A DNA stretch of 64,000 nt from the NCBI RefSeq assembly GCF_900109365.1, contig NZ_FNZR01000004.1, forward strand, positions 62,001 to 126,000, in the 5' to 3' direction. Position 1 is the first letter of the stretch, and each line of letters opens with the position of its first letter. The DNA is from Parapedobacter koreensis. GTDB lineage: Bacteria; Bacteroidota; Bacteroidia; Sphingobacteriales; Sphingobacteriaceae. The position numbers and the translations under genes are program-made. The notes under the pieces were generated by a model that saw only the letters and a list, made by a program, of their open reading frames with translations, had not been told where the DNA came from and ran no database searches. This document shows, one piece after another, positions 1 through 9,411 of the stretch.

Positions 1-994
1 CCCAACCTAGTTTTGTCTTGGCTTTAGTTGGGTCACCGATTAATAACTCCACTTCTGTTGGACGGAAATAAGCTGGGTCCACAAGGACGACCTCTTGACC
101 AACCTTTAAAGAAAAGCCGGAATTGGTAATAGACTTAATAAAACCTTTTTCATCCACACCTTCGCCTGTAAACTCGATTTCTGCTCCCACCTCAGCAAAT
201 GCCATCTTAACAAATTCTCGTACAGGTGTGGTTATGCCCGTGGCGATAACATAGTCTTCTGGTGTCTCCTGCTGCAAAATGAGCCACATCGCTTTAACGT
301 AGTCTTTGGCATGTCCCCAATCTCGGCGTGCATCCAAGTTGCCCAAATACATCTTTTGCTGCAGCCCCAAGGCAATAGCCGCGACGGCACGCGTGATCTT
401 GCGGGTTACGAACGTCTCTCCCCGAAGTGGGCTTTCGTGATTAAAGAGAATGCCGTTGCATGCATATAAGTTGTATGCTTCACGATAATTAACCGTAATC
501 CAATAGGCATATAGCTTGGCGACAGCATACGGACTGCGAGGATAAAAGGGAGTTTTTTCACTTTGTGGCACTTCCTGTACCAAACCATAAAGTTCAGATG
601 TCGAAGCTTGATAGATGCGCGTTTTCTTTTCCAAACCCAATATCCGAATTGCTTCTAACAACCTGAGCGTACCAATGCCATCGGCATTGGCGGTGTATTC
701 AGGGGTGTCGAAGCTGACCTTTACATGGCTCATCGCCGCGAGGTTGTAAATTTCGTCTGGTTGCGTCTCCTGAATAATGCGAATGAGATTTGTGCTATCC
801 GTCATGTCGCCATAATGCAACTTGAAACGTACGTTTGCATCATGAGGGTCTTGGTACAAGTGATCAATGCGATCGGTATTAATGAGTGAAGATCGGCGTT
901 TGACACCGTGTACCATGTAGCCTTTTTCAAGTAACAACTCTGCCAAGTAGGCACCGTCTTGTCCATTGATTCCTGTGATAAGAGCTATTTTCAT
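1..994 (-). CDS. gmd: GDP-mannose 4,6-dehydratase (3' end outside window)
   Basis: Converts GDP-D-mannose to GDP-4-dehydro-6-deoxy-D-mannose, the first step to GDP-L-fucose, in the cytoplasm. I translated about 331 codons from the ATG at 994; the C-terminal part lies beyond base 1. The N-terminus has the NAD(P) Rossmann motif TGINGQDG (residues 7-14). The catalytic set falls at S131-T132-S133-E134 and Y156/K160 (PYAVAK), the same numbering as I recall for E. coli Gmd, and the RR pair at 33-34 fits NADP binding. It follows the acyltransferase and fcl genes on the same strand, with a 21-bp gap, as the last visible gene of the surface-polysaccharide locus. The fcl gene two genes upstream performs the next step, which makes the assignment firm. 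Confidence 0.96.
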   Translation of the reverse strand, partial: MKIALITGINGQDGAYLAELLLEKGYMVHGVKRRSSLINTDRIDHLYQDPHDANVRFKLHYGDMTDSTNLIRIIQETQPDEIYNLAAMSHVKVSFDTPEYTANADGIGTLRLLEAIRILGLEKKTRIYQASTSELYGLVQEVPQSEKTPFYPRSPYAVAKLYAYWITVNYREAYNLYACNGILFNHESPLRGETFVTRKITRAVAAIALGLQQKMYLGNLDARRDWGHAKDYVKAMWLILQQETPEDYVIATGITTPVREFVKMAFAEVGAEIEFTGEGVDEKGFIKSITNSGFSLKVGQEVVLVDPAYFRPTEVELLIGDPTKAKTKLGW

Positions 995-1015
995 TTGTAA
1001 ACGATTATTATAATG

Positions 1016-2041
1016 TTATTGTATCTGTACTTGAATATCTTTCTTTCTTGGAAATGTAATTTTGCGAGCAAGCTTATGGGAAGGCTTTTCAACAAATAAA
1101 TAATACAACCAAGAAACTAATAATGATAATACAATTGCTAGTAGACATAAAAACGGGCTGTTTGTTAAGTCCAATCCGCTATGAAAGTTTAATTCAACAA
1201 CGGTTAAGCAATAGGCATGCATAAGGTACAATGAGTAACTCATTTGGCCACCGTAAGCCAGAAGTTTGTTTTCATTGCGATTCGTATAATAAAAAATCTC
1301 CGTTTTAAGCCAATAGAAAACCAAGATGGAAAATATTGGAAGTGTGTAGACGTAAGCAATTCCTACATGGAATCTGAGTATTGAGCAAATTGATGCTGCA
1401 CACCAAGATATCAATCTGTACGCCCATACCTTTTGGTATGAGGGTAAGTAGGTGTAGTTTTTCTTCGTAAAGACATCTGCCAAAGCTACACCGATTAGCC
1501 ACGTTGGAAGACCTACTATCCAGGTTATCGTGAATCCGTTTCTATGGAAATCTCCGTTGTATTCAATTGAGTTTGAGGAGTAGTTTATCGATACAATATA
1601 GCTTAGTATGAATGATGCGATTAGAATCTGATTGAAATAATTTTTTTTGTATTTTAAGAAAATAGGATAGAGGAAATAGTAAATGAGTTCACAAATTAGA
1701 CTCCAGACTACGCCCATAAACAGATTTAATGTGTAATGATAAATAGCCATGGCTATTATAGCTGGTATTGCTATTCGGGTAACTCGTTTAGCATAAAATT
1801 CTATGATATTAATGCGTTTGCCGGTCGCGTAAGGGTAATGAATAACAAACCCTGAAATAACAAAAAAGGCAATCACTGCTGCGATACCGACGAACGCGTT
1901 GCCAATTATTGCATTCACGTACGCTAATTGGGGATATTTTTCAATGTAAGTTTGGTCAATAAGTGGAAACGCACCGTGTCCTAAAAGAACGATGCCTGCT
2001 AAAATAAATCGCAATGAATCTAATCCAATTACTCTTTTCAT
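1016..2041 (-). CDS. Acyltransferase family 3 membrane protein (O-acetyltransferase)
   Basis: Predicted integral-membrane acyltransferase of the OafA/exopolysaccharide type, which transfers an acyl (usually acetyl) group to a surface sugar. The protein starts MKRVIGLDSLRF and carries the family's N-terminal R-x10-H motif (RFILAG...LLGHG), followed by about ten hydrophobic segments and an SLYLMHAYCL segment typical of the C-terminal half. I chose the ATG at 2041 because the longer in-frame start at 2068 is a GTG and the family normally begins just before GLDSLR. It lies between fcl and gmd in one run of minus-strand genes, so it probably decorates the polysaccharide made by this locus. Base composition is noticeably more AT-rich than its neighbours, a common sign of transfer in glycan loci. 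Confidence 0.85.
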   Translation of the reverse strand: MKRVIGLDSLRFILAGIVLLGHGAFPLIDQTYIEKYPQLAYVNAIIGNAFVGIAAVIAFFVISGFVIHYPYATGKRINIIEFYAKRVTRIAIPAIIAMAIYHYTLNLFMGVVWSLICELIYYFLYPIFLKYKKNYFNQILIASFILSYIVSINYSSNSIEYNGDFHRNGFTITWIVGLPTWLIGVALADVFTKKNYTYLPSYQKVWAYRLISWCAASICSILRFHVGIAYVYTLPIFSILVFYWLKTEIFYYTNRNENKLLAYGGQMSYSLYLMHAYCLTVVELNFHSGLDLTNSPFLCLLAIVLSLLVSWLYYLFVEKPSHKLARKITFPRKKDIQVQIQ

Positions 2042-2095
2042 TATACCTACAGTTTTGTTTTTAAACACAACTTTTGACGCGATACAACACCTTAA

Positions 2096-3034
2096 TTATC
2101 GGATTGCGAATTTCTTTTTCAGAAAATCCCGATAAGCTAATTCAATACCATCATTTAGGTCGGTTTTATGTCTCCAACCAATGTTGTGTAATTTGCTTAC
2201 ATCCATGAGTTTGCGGGGAGTGCCGTCAGGTTTGGTGGTGTCAAATTCCAATGCGCCTTGGTATCCGACTGTTTTTTTGATGAGTAGAGCCAAATCTTTA
2301 ATGGACAGATCTTCGCCTGTACCGATATTGACCAGTTCCCGCTCACTGTAATGATTCATTAGGTAGACGCATGCTTCGGCTAAATCCTCAGAGTACAAAA
2401 ACTCCCGCATGGGTGTACCGGTACCCCAAATCGTTACAATGGGTTTATTTTTTTCTTTGGCCTCATGAAAGCGGCGAATGAGTGCAGGTAATACATGGGA
2501 ATTGTTCGGATGGTAGTTGTCACCGATACCATAGAGGTTGGTGGGCATTGCGCTAATGAAATCGCAACCGTATTGGTCACGGTAGGTTTCACATAATTTG
2601 ATGCCCGCAATCTTTGCAATGGCATATGGCTCGTTGGTCTGCTCTAATGGGCCTGTAAGCAAATATTCCTCTTTTAGCGGTTGAGGAGCAAACTTAGGAT
2701 ATATACAACTGCTGCCGAGAAATAAAAGCTTTGTGACCTCATATTTGTAAGCCGCATGGATGACATTGGTCTCCATAATAAGGTTTTCGTACAGAAAGTC
2801 TGCCCGATAAGTATTGTTAGCCATGATACCACCGACTTTGGCCGCAGCAAAGAAGACGTATTCAGGTTTTTCAGTGGCGAAGAAATCTTCTACCGCTTGC
2901 TGATTGCGGAGGTCAAGCTCATCGGAAGTTCGGCAAATCAAGTTTGTATACCCCTGTTGTTCCAAATGACGCTTGATGGCGCCACCCACCATGCCCCGAT
3001 GACCTGCGATGTAGATGCTGCTGGTTGTTTCCAT
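2096..3034 (-). CDS. fcl: GDP-L-fucose synthase
   Basis: NADPH-dependent epimerase/reductase that turns GDP-4-dehydro-6-deoxy-D-mannose into GDP-L-fucose. The 312-residue length is normal. An N-terminal Rossmann motif [10 protein letters not shown] (11-20) is followed by GSSCIYP (107-113) and the SDR catalytic pair Y137/K141 (PYAIAK); LTGPLE (126-131) is also typical of the family. It acts directly after Gmd, whose gene lies two genes downstream, so the locus can supply GDP-fucose as a sugar donor. The ATG at 3034 gives the Rossmann strand a normal short lead ([11 protein letters not shown]). Confidence 0.95.
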   Translation of the reverse strand: METTSSIYIAGHRGMVGGAIKRHLEQQGYTNLICRTSDELDLRNQQAVEDFFATEKPEYVFFAAAKVGGIMANNTYRADFLYENLIMETNVIHAAYKYEVTKLLFLGSSCIYPKFAPQPLKEEYLLTGPLEQTNEPYAIAKIAGIKLCETYRDQYGCDFISAMPTNLYGIGDNYHPNNSHVLPALIRRFHEAKEKNKPIVTIWGTGTPMREFLYSEDLAEACVYLMNHYSERELVNIGTGEDLSIKDLALLIKKTVGYQGALEFDTTKPDGTPRKLMDVSKLHNIGWRHKTDLNDGIELAYRDFLKKKFAIR

Positions 3035-3144
3035 ATGTTATGATAGCAATTGCTATTCTTCTTGCTTTGCGATAGTGTGCCTATCGTTAATTCAAGTTTT
3101 GACATACCGCCCAGCCTGTTGGTTTAGGCGACTTTTGGGTATGA

Positions 3145-3714
3145 TCAAAACCGATAAGTGAAGCCTACTTCGACGAGATGCAGGCTTTTATTGTCCCGCT
3201 GAAGTGCCAAAACACCCTGATAACCCAATGTAAACTCCAGCCCAAACTCTGCTGAAAAACCAACAACGGGATTGATAGCTGGACCGACGGACATGTCATA
3301 CCCGATATACGATACGCCGGCATTGCCCTCAACGAAAAATTGATCACCACCAGTGACCGGGCCGATATACTGATAGGTATCGTAGAAATAATACCGATAA
3401 CCACCCATAAGATGGGCTACGGTAATATTGGCGTATTTGCCTTGATCAAATACCGTGAAAAAGCCGCCTGTGGAATCCGGCGTGTGTGTGATTTTGCCTG
3501 TGATGAGGAACCGCCCAGATGTCCTATATCTGGGAGGAAATAGCCACTTCGCATGTCCACTAATGCCGAAACGTGCTTCGCCAGTGTTGTAGTTTGCCGC
3601 CAAGCCGATGGCCAGCCGATCTTCCAATACACCGCCTTGCCGCCACGATTGGGCTGTCACTTTTCCTTGGTATAGTAAACTACTCAACAACACGAGATAA
3701 ATCACTTTTTTCAT
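3145..3714 (-). CDS. Small outer-membrane beta-barrel protein, unknown function
   Basis: A 189-residue protein with a clear Sec signal peptide (MKKVIYLVLLSSLLYQGKVTAQ). The rest alternates hydrophobic and polar residues in strand-like stretches rich in Tyr, Gly and Phe and ends in an aromatic residue (FTYRF), as integral outer-membrane barrels do. I do not recognise a specific family. It sits between the Wzc-type kinase gene and fcl, co-directional with both, so a role in the envelope around polysaccharide export is plausible but only inferred from position. Confidence 0.7.
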   Translation of the reverse strand: MKKVIYLVLLSSLLYQGKVTAQSWRQGGVLEDRLAIGLAANYNTGEARFGISGHAKWLFPPRYRTSGRFLITGKITHTPDSTGGFFTVFDQGKYANITVAHLMGGYRYYFYDTYQYIGPVTGGDQFFVEGNAGVSYIGYDMSVGPAINPVVGFSAEFGLEFTLGYQGVLALQRDNKSLHLVEVGFTYRF

Positions 3715-3772
3715 ATCCGATACGATTTGGAAACTAATGTTTCCAAATGTACGGCATATTTTGCTTTGTTAT

Positions 3773-6142
3773 TTAATTTTTTACCCAAAATTTCCACCAT
3801 GGTTTGTCTTTTTTTCCATTGTCGTAATAACCATAACCATATCCATACCCGTATCCATATCCATAACCATAACCACCACCTCGTGGTTTAATGTCATTGA
3901 TTAAAATCGCCAATTGCTTGATTTTGCCACTCCGGTATAAGTCTTCCGCGATTTGCAATTGACTTTTGTACGTGCGTCGCTGGCGAACCACATAGATGGA
4001 AAGGTCGGCATGCTGGCTAAGCAGCTGCGCATCGGTAACGAGCCCAACTGGTGGCGTGTCAATGATGATATAATCAAACGACGCGCGTAAATTTGTCATC
4101 AATTCATTAAGCCGGTTACTAAGTAATGTTTCTGCCGGATTTGGTGGGATGGGACCGGAACCAATTAGAAATAAGTTGTCGTGCACACCGGAAGGAGCAA
4201 TGACGTCCGACGGAGCAAGTGACGGGTCGATGACAAAGTTCGTGAAGCCGACTTTGTTTGCAAAGTCTAGTTTAACGGAAAGGTTCGGCTTGCGCAAATC
4301 CATTTCCATGACAACCACGCGTTTGCCCGATAGGGCAAAGACCATAGCCATATTGAGCGCCACGAAAGATTTGCCCTCGCCGCTCATGCTGGAGGTAAGC
4401 AGCATCACTTTGGCCTGGGGATCCTTGAGGTAGAAGGTGAGGTTGGTACGCAAAGCACGGAATTGCTCCGCGATAGCGGTACGCGATCCGGGTGTAACCA
4501 CTAGAGTCTCCCGGATACCGCTGTGTGCAATTTCACCAACAATGGATACCTGCGTACGCTTGGTAATATCTTCTCGGCTTTCAATACGGGTGTTCGTGAG
4601 GTCGCGTAGGTAAATGATCGAGAATGGAATGGCCAAGCCAACCAACAAACCGGTGAGTAAAATACTACTACGCTTAGGACTTAGCGGTGCACTGGCGGAC
4701 TTGGGTGGATCAATCACCCGGCTATTGGAAATGGTCGCCGTTTTGCTGATGGCTGTTTCCTCGCGGCGCTGCAAAAGGAAGAGATACAATTCTTGTTTAA
4801 TTTGCTGTTGTCGCGCAAGATCGAGGTACGTCCGTTCGACGGCAGGTACGTCCCTCACCTTGCGATCCAATTGTCCAGTTTTTTGACGTAAACTGTTGCG
4901 GGTAATCGTGAGCCTTCGGCGAGTATTATCCAAGTTGGCGAGCATATCCTGTCGCAACGTATTGAGTTGCTGATTAAGCGTTTTAATGGCAGGGTTGTCC
5001 AGAGTGGCGCTTAAAAGCCGTCTATCCCGTTCCAATACCAATGCATTGTATTGAGTCACCTGCCCATTGAATACGGCATCCTCCGGGATGACGGCATTGG
5101 GTAGGACCCGCTCGTTGGCCTGACCGGATAAAAGCGTAGTAACGGTGTCCAGAATGTCCAATTGCAATTCCACTTCAGCTAATTGCTTGACGTACTCGTT
5201 GGAACTTTGCAGTAGCATTTGCGATTGTGCGGACATGTCAGCGAGTTGCCTATCTTGCCGGAATTCTTGGATATCGCCCTCCACGTCGCCCAGCTCCCGA
5301 CCGACATAAAGTAGACGATTTTCAATGAATGCAATCGTGCTGTCGGCAATGGCATTCCGGTCGCGCAGGTTGTTTTCCATGTATTGCTGAATGACAGCAT
5401 GGAGAATTTCCTCGCCTTTGCGTTGTAAGGGATAGCTAAACCCGAGATTAAGGATGGATACCTGCTTATTAATGGTTATCGATAACCGCCCCATATACTC
5501 ACCTACTCGACCATCCAATGATGCAATGCTGAGCTTGTAAGGCCCTTCAATACTTCCAAATTGCGGCTGGGGAGAGATAAACACTTCACCGACACCCGGC
5601 AATCTTACCGAATTTCCGTACGTAACATCGATGGAAAAACCACCTTCTTGACGAATCTTTGCATGCTGAGCATCAAGAGCTTCAAGAACAAATGTGCCGC
5701 CACGTACAGAATCAGGATCTAACAGCATAATCTCGAACGGTGGGCGATGGATTTCAATATCCCGAACCCGGCCGGGGTGGTAATACTTGATCTGGGCATT
5801 GAGTTTACTAACCACTTGCTTCATTAAGTAACGCGTCTTGAACACTTCCGCTTCATTATCCACTGAATTGCTACCACCAAAATAGCTGGTGAGATTACCG
5901 CCACCAAAAGCTCCTTGCCCCATAGCATTAGCATTGCTTTGTTGATCCGTGACTAACACCCGTGCGTTGATTCGATAGATGGGTGTAGTGTAGCGAAGAT
6001 GCGTGTAGGCTGCTATAAAGCCAATACCGCCACATAATACAAACCAATACCAGTGAGCAAGCAACTTTCTTACCAAATCAAAAATTCCTTGCCGGTTGTC
6101 GGTGCCTTGAGATTCAAATACATCGTCTTGCCAATCCTTCAT
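3773..6142 (-). CDS. Wzc-type polysaccharide co-polymerase and tyrosine autokinase
   Basis: Inner-membrane protein of 789 residues that controls chain length and export of the polysaccharide. The N-terminal Wzz-type domain starts with a TM segment near 32-50; a long periplasmic coiled-coil region (about 260-440) precedes a second TM near 493-512. The cytoplasmic BY-kinase domain has Walker A SGEGKS (K591), the A' motif VVVMEMDLRKP and Walker B IIIDTPP (D695). The C-terminus is a Tyr cluster: seven YG dipeptides followed by YY, then a Lys/Trp-rich end. This cluster is the expected autophosphorylation tail. It lies 19 bp after the Wza gene and two genes after the YwqE-type phosphatase, its likely antagonist. 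Confidence 0.95.
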   Translation of the reverse strand: MKDWQDDVFESQGTDNRQGIFDLVRKLLAHWYWFVLCGGIGFIAAYTHLRYTTPIYRINARVLVTDQQSNANAMGQGAFGGGNLTSYFGGSNSVDNEAEVFKTRYLMKQVVSKLNAQIKYYHPGRVRDIEIHRPPFEIMLLDPDSVRGGTFVLEALDAQHAKIRQEGGFSIDVTYGNSVRLPGVGEVFISPQPQFGSIEGPYKLSIASLDGRVGEYMGRLSITINKQVSILNLGFSYPLQRKGEEILHAVIQQYMENNLRDRNAIADSTIAFIENRLLYVGRELGDVEGDIQEFRQDRQLADMSAQSQMLLQSSNEYVKQLAEVELQLDILDTVTTLLSGQANERVLPNAVIPEDAVFNGQVTQYNALVLERDRRLLSATLDNPAIKTLNQQLNTLRQDMLANLDNTRRRLTITRNSLRQKTGQLDRKVRDVPAVERTYLDLARQQQIKQELYLFLLQRREETAISKTATISNSRVIDPPKSASAPLSPKRSSILLTGLLVGLAIPFSIIYLRDLTNTRIESREDITKRTQVSIVGEIAHSGIRETLVVTPGSRTAIAEQFRALRTNLTFYLKDPQAKVMLLTSSMSGEGKSFVALNMAMVFALSGKRVVVMEMDLRKPNLSVKLDFANKVGFTNFVIDPSLAPSDVIAPSGVHDNLFLIGSGPIPPNPAETLLSNRLNELMTNLRASFDYIIIDTPPVGLVTDAQLLSQHADLSIYVVRQRRTYKSQLQIAEDLYRSGKIKQLAILINDIKPRGGGYGYGYGYGYGYGYGYYDNGKKDKPWWKFWVKN

Positions 6143-6161
6143 GGACGATAGAAATAGTTAT

Positions 6162-6953
6162 TTAAAGAAATCTAAAAAGTATAACCGATACTAATGATAC
6201 GATTGATGCTGTAATGGCAACAATTTGTCTTGGCGTGTTATTAAGCGCTGCAAGCCGTCCTTTCCCAGGTTCGACATAAATGACATCATTCTGTTTAAGG
6301 TAAAAGTAAGGAGAACTAAACGTTTCATAAGTGGTAAGATTGAGCCGTACAAACTCTTTCTGTCCATTATTATCACGGATGAGTAGTACATTTTCCCGTT
6401 TACCAAAGAGCGTAAGATCACCCGCCATGCCGATGGCGTCCAATAACGTCACTTTTTCACTGGGTACCGTGTAGGTGGCTGGTTGGGCCACCTCACCGAT
6501 GACCGTAATCTTAAAATTGGCAAACCGTACCTGTACAGTCGGGTCTTTGAAGTATTTGGATGCCGCTTCAGTAACCTGCTCGCGGACTTCCGATGTGGTG
6601 AGGCCCGCTACGTTGAACCTGCCTAACATGGGAATGGTAATTTGGCCATCCGTATCCACCAAGTAGCCGGCAGGCACGGAACTGGTAGTAGACGAGGTGC
6701 TTGAGGTAGCACCGACGATACCGCCGGATGGCTGATTGGTCGCCATGGCCAACCCACCATCGATGGTCTGGACGGTGACGTGGAGGATATCATCTACCTG
6801 TATAAGGGGTTCTTGATAGTCTGGAAGTTTAACACGTGGATCATCTATCGGAATGTTGCCAAAATAAACAATTTCCTTTCTGGACACGCAGGAACTCAAT
6901 CCCGCCAATACACATAAATACAACAGACCGATCGTTATCCGGCGATTCACCAT
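6162..6953 (-). CDS. Wza-type polysaccharide export lipoprotein
   Basis: Outer-membrane exporter component of 263 residues. A lipoprotein signal ends in LSSC (C22). It is followed by the poly_export region (QVDDILHVTVQT) and at least one SLBB-type segment (TVIGEVAQPATYTVP). A hydrophobic C-terminal helix (about 241-263) fits the Bacteroidota form of this family. Its start codon overlaps the end of the upstream phosphatase gene by 7 bases, and the Wzc-type gene follows after 19 bp, so all three are probably co-translated. Established knowledge: Wza and Wzc form one trans-envelope export complex. Confidence 0.93.
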   Translation of the reverse strand: MVNRRITIGLLYLCVLAGLSSCVSRKEIVYFGNIPIDDPRVKLPDYQEPLIQVDDILHVTVQTIDGGLAMATNQPSGGIVGATSSTSSTTSSVPAGYLVDTDGQITIPMLGRFNVAGLTTSEVREQVTEAASKYFKDPTVQVRFANFKITVIGEVAQPATYTVPSEKVTLLDAIGMAGDLTLFGKRENVLLIRDNNGQKEFVRLNLTTYETFSSPYFYLKQNDVIYVEPGKGRLAALNNTPRQIVAITASIVSLVSVILFRFL

Positions 6954-7687
6954 ATTGCAAATAAGTCTAAATTTTTAATGTCATTCTTTTTAAACAGTCC
7001 ATGCGCTTCACCGCTCAATACAAACTTCTCAATAGCCGCGAGGTGTTTGCGGTGGTGCAAGTCGGTGCCCACCAAATCCACCATCCCGCGCTTGAGCAAA
7101 TACTGTGCAGCTTTCTGTACCTGCGCATTGTAATAACCAGTGGGTGAGAGTAGGTTCATCTGAAACAAACAGCCCAGCTCTTTGAGCCGCTGGTAACGCT
7201 CCGGTCGCTGGTGATAAAACAGGTACCGCTCCGGGTGGGCTAAGATAACTTTATAGCCCTTGACCTGCAAGTCAAAAATGTACCGATCGATCTGGGGATG
7301 CTCTACCATATAGGACATCTCAATGAGCAGGTGGTCATCGGGTAGCGTAAGCAGGTAACTCCGCTGCCAAGTGGCACCGAACGTATCGTCTACCATGTAT
7401 TCGGCAGCGGCCTCCACGGTGACGCCCTCGGGCAATGGGGGCGTGAGTTGATCCAGTGCGATGCGGATAGTCGACGAGGTATTGGGATAGACATCACTGA
7501 AGATGTGGGGCGTGGCATAAAAATGCGACAAACCCAACGCTTGCAGGCGCTCAATGTAACCCACCGACGTGGCAACATCTGGACTGCCATCATCAAGGCC
7601 GGGCAAGAGGTGCGAATGGATATCCACGCCCATCCAACCGAGGCTGGTGTCATTTTTTGCCTTATTTAAGAATGTAAATACCCCCAT
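6947..7687 (-). CDS. CpsB/YwqE-type tyrosine-protein phosphatase
   Basis: PHP-fold metallophosphatase of 246 residues that removes phosphate from the tyrosine tail of Wzc-type kinases. The metal-binding motif HSHLLPGLDDG (24-34) is intact, and further His/Asp motifs follow (YATPH, LAHPERY, VGTDLHHR). I placed the start at the ATG at 7687 because any longer frame would run into the upstream sugar transferase and lacks family similarity. It overlaps the Wza gene by 7 bases. Gene order phosphatase-exporter-kinase is typical for Bacteroidota and Firmicutes capsule loci. Confidence 0.93.
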   Translation of the reverse strand: MGVFTFLNKAKNDTSLGWMGVDIHSHLLPGLDDGSPDVATSVGYIERLQALGLSHFYATPHIFSDVYPNTSSTIRIALDQLTPPLPEGVTVEAAAEYMVDDTFGATWQRSYLLTLPDDHLLIEMSYMVEHPQIDRYIFDLQVKGYKVILAHPERYLFYHQRPERYQRLKELGCLFQMNLLSPTGYYNAQVQKAAQYLLKRGMVDLVGTDLHHRKHLAAIEKFVLSGEAHGLFKKNDIKNLDLFAIW

Positions 7688-7766
7688 TGCACAGAATACG
7701 ATGTTGATTGAATGGTGACTGACATGACTGGCTAAAGATAAGCAAAAAACTATCAAGCCAGTTAAA

Positions 7767-9161
7767 TTAATGTGCGTTTTCCTCGCCAACCAGCAGGTTG
7801 ATGACGGTAAGAAAGACAATCCGTACATCCAGCATGGTGGTCCAATTTTCGAGATACCAAATATCGTGTGCCACACGCCGCTCCATCAGTTGCGGATTAG
7901 TGGTTTCGCCCCGGTAGCCATTGACCTGGGCCCAGCCGGTAATGCCGGGTTTGAGAAACTGTCGGAGCATATACTTATCAATAAGTGCGCTGTATTCTTC
8001 GGTATGCCGGAGCATGTGGGGCCGTGGGCCTACCACGCTCATGTGGCCAAGCCATACGTTGAAAAATTGCGGCAGTTCATCCAGGCTCGTGCGACGTAAA
8101 AACGCCCCGATACGGGTGATGCGATTGTCGCCGGGTGTGGCTTGTTTGCTGTCGCTCTCCGCATTGACGCGCATGCTCCGGAATTTGTAACACCAGAAGG
8201 GCTTATTGTCGCGTCCGCTGCGCTGCTGCTTAAACAATACTGGCCCAGGGCTCTCCAGCTTGATGAGCAGTCCGATAAGGGTATACAGCCAGCTGAGGAT
8301 AAATAGGATGACCAGCGTGCTAAACAGCAAGTCAAAAATACGTTTCTTAGACCGCCCTTCGATCTCGTAAGCGGGCTCGTGGCGGATGCTCACTACCGGT
8401 ACCGGGCCTAATAGACTTATTTCATAGGGCAGGCTATCCTGCCGCTTCAAATCCGGGACGAGCTTGACCCGCAGGCACAGCCGCTCGGCTTCTTCCAAAA
8501 GTGTAGCGGCCTGGGCAATGCGATGGGGTGGGAGTGAGACATACACTTCCTGGATACCCATGGCGACCGCGCGGGCGAATTGTTTCCGGGCGGCGGGCAT
8601 CACTTCGCCGCGATCATTAACGAGCTGGGCATCGCTCTCGGCGAGGTAACCCTCGAAATGGAACAGCTTTTCATGGGCGCGGAAGTACCGCGCCAGCTGG
8701 CGCCCACCGTCGTTTTTGCCCATGATGGCCACTGTCTTGCGGATGTGGAAATGCTGGATGAGCATGCCTTGAAAAAAGGTGCCGACTAAGCGGCTGATCA
8801 CCAGCAGCAATAGGAAGCTTAAATGAAAGACGGTAAGGAAAAATGCGGTATGGGTGGCGCCGGTATCGGCGATGATCAGGTAAAGTGTAAAGAGCGAGGC
8901 ATGAATCCCGATGCTGCGCCACGTAGCCCGGTAGATCTTATCCAGGCTCACCACCGTGCCGTTGCCATACAGACTGAACAATCCGCTGGAAAATAACCAA
9001 AGCAGGTTGGCAATGGGCAGGTAAAACCGGAAAACCACCGATTCATTGAGAAAATAATGTTGCTCCGCGAGCATACTGGCCACCACAAAGGCACCATTGA
9101 GTAACAGAAAGTCGGAAAAGGCCAATACAAACTTCAAGAGATAAATGTAGCGCGTTTGCAT
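7767..9161 (-). CDS. WcaJ-type undecaprenyl-phosphate sugar transferase (copy 1)
   Basis: Membrane enzyme that puts the first sugar phosphate on undecaprenyl phosphate to start repeat-unit assembly. It has four to five N-terminal TM segments, a CoA-binding-like middle domain, then the bacterial sugar-transferase domain with KRIFDLLFS, SPGPVLFKQQR, YKFRSM, LDELPQ, VVGPRP and the terminal PGITGWAQVNG. I used the ATG at 9161; three codons further upstream is only a TTG. The protein closely resembles the 11997-13430 product, so the locus holds two initiating transferases. A TTTG/TAttaTTTG promoter candidate lies just upstream at 9225-9258. Confidence 0.93.
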   Translation of the reverse strand: MQTRYIYLLKFVLAFSDFLLLNGAFVVASMLAEQHYFLNESVVFRFYLPIANLLWLFSSGLFSLYGNGTVVSLDKIYRATWRSIGIHASLFTLYLIIADTGATHTAFFLTVFHLSFLLLLVISRLVGTFFQGMLIQHFHIRKTVAIMGKNDGGRQLARYFRAHEKLFHFEGYLAESDAQLVNDRGEVMPAARKQFARAVAMGIQEVYVSLPPHRIAQAATLLEEAERLCLRVKLVPDLKRQDSLPYEISLLGPVPVVSIRHEPAYEIEGRSKKRIFDLLFSTLVILFILSWLYTLIGLLIKLESPGPVLFKQQRSGRDNKPFWCYKFRSMRVNAESDSKQATPGDNRITRIGAFLRRTSLDELPQFFNVWLGHMSVVGPRPHMLRHTEEYSALIDKYMLRQFLKPGITGWAQVNGYRGETTNPQLMERRVAHDIWYLENWTTMLDVRIVFLTVINLLVGEENAH

Positions 9162-9224
9162 GTCTTTCAAAATAATTTGTAGGGTACAGAACGAAAACCT
9201 GCAGCTGATTGCATTGCGAATTTA

Positions 9225-9258
9225 CAAATAATAGTTAAATTTTGCTAACAATGCCAAA
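9225..9258 (-). promoter_or_regulatory. Candidate Bacteroidota-type promoter upstream of copy 1 sugar transferase
   Basis: On the minus strand a TTTG box (9255-9258) is followed after 21 bases by TATTATTTG (9225-9233), close to the Bacteroidota sigma-A consensus TTTG-N19-TAnnTTTG but with one extra base inside the -7 box. It would give a leader of roughly 55-60 bases before the ATG at 9161 and could drive the transferase-phosphatase-Wza-Wzc block. Motif match only. Confidence 0.4.
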
Positions 9259-9346
9259 AATAATATCATCAACCATTGAAAATATATCAAATGTTGTGCC
9301 TAATTGGTAAATGGTGGTTAAAAATTAGTAAACGGGATATTATTTT

Positions 9347-9379
9347 TATATCAAATCCCGCTGGCAATTACCAGCGGGA
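9347..9379 (-). terminator. Hairpin terminator after the large lipoprotein gene
   Basis: Perfect 9-bp inverted repeat (tcccgctgg at 9356-9364, ccagcggga at 9371-9379) with a 6-base loop, 33 bases past the stop codon of the 9412-11058 gene. Read on the minus strand it is followed by TTTGATATAAAAATA, a moderately T-rich tail, so it is a plausible but not strong intrinsic terminator. Confidence 0.6.
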
Positions 9380-9411
9380 GCAAAAATTAAGATTTTTATA
9401 AACAATTATAA

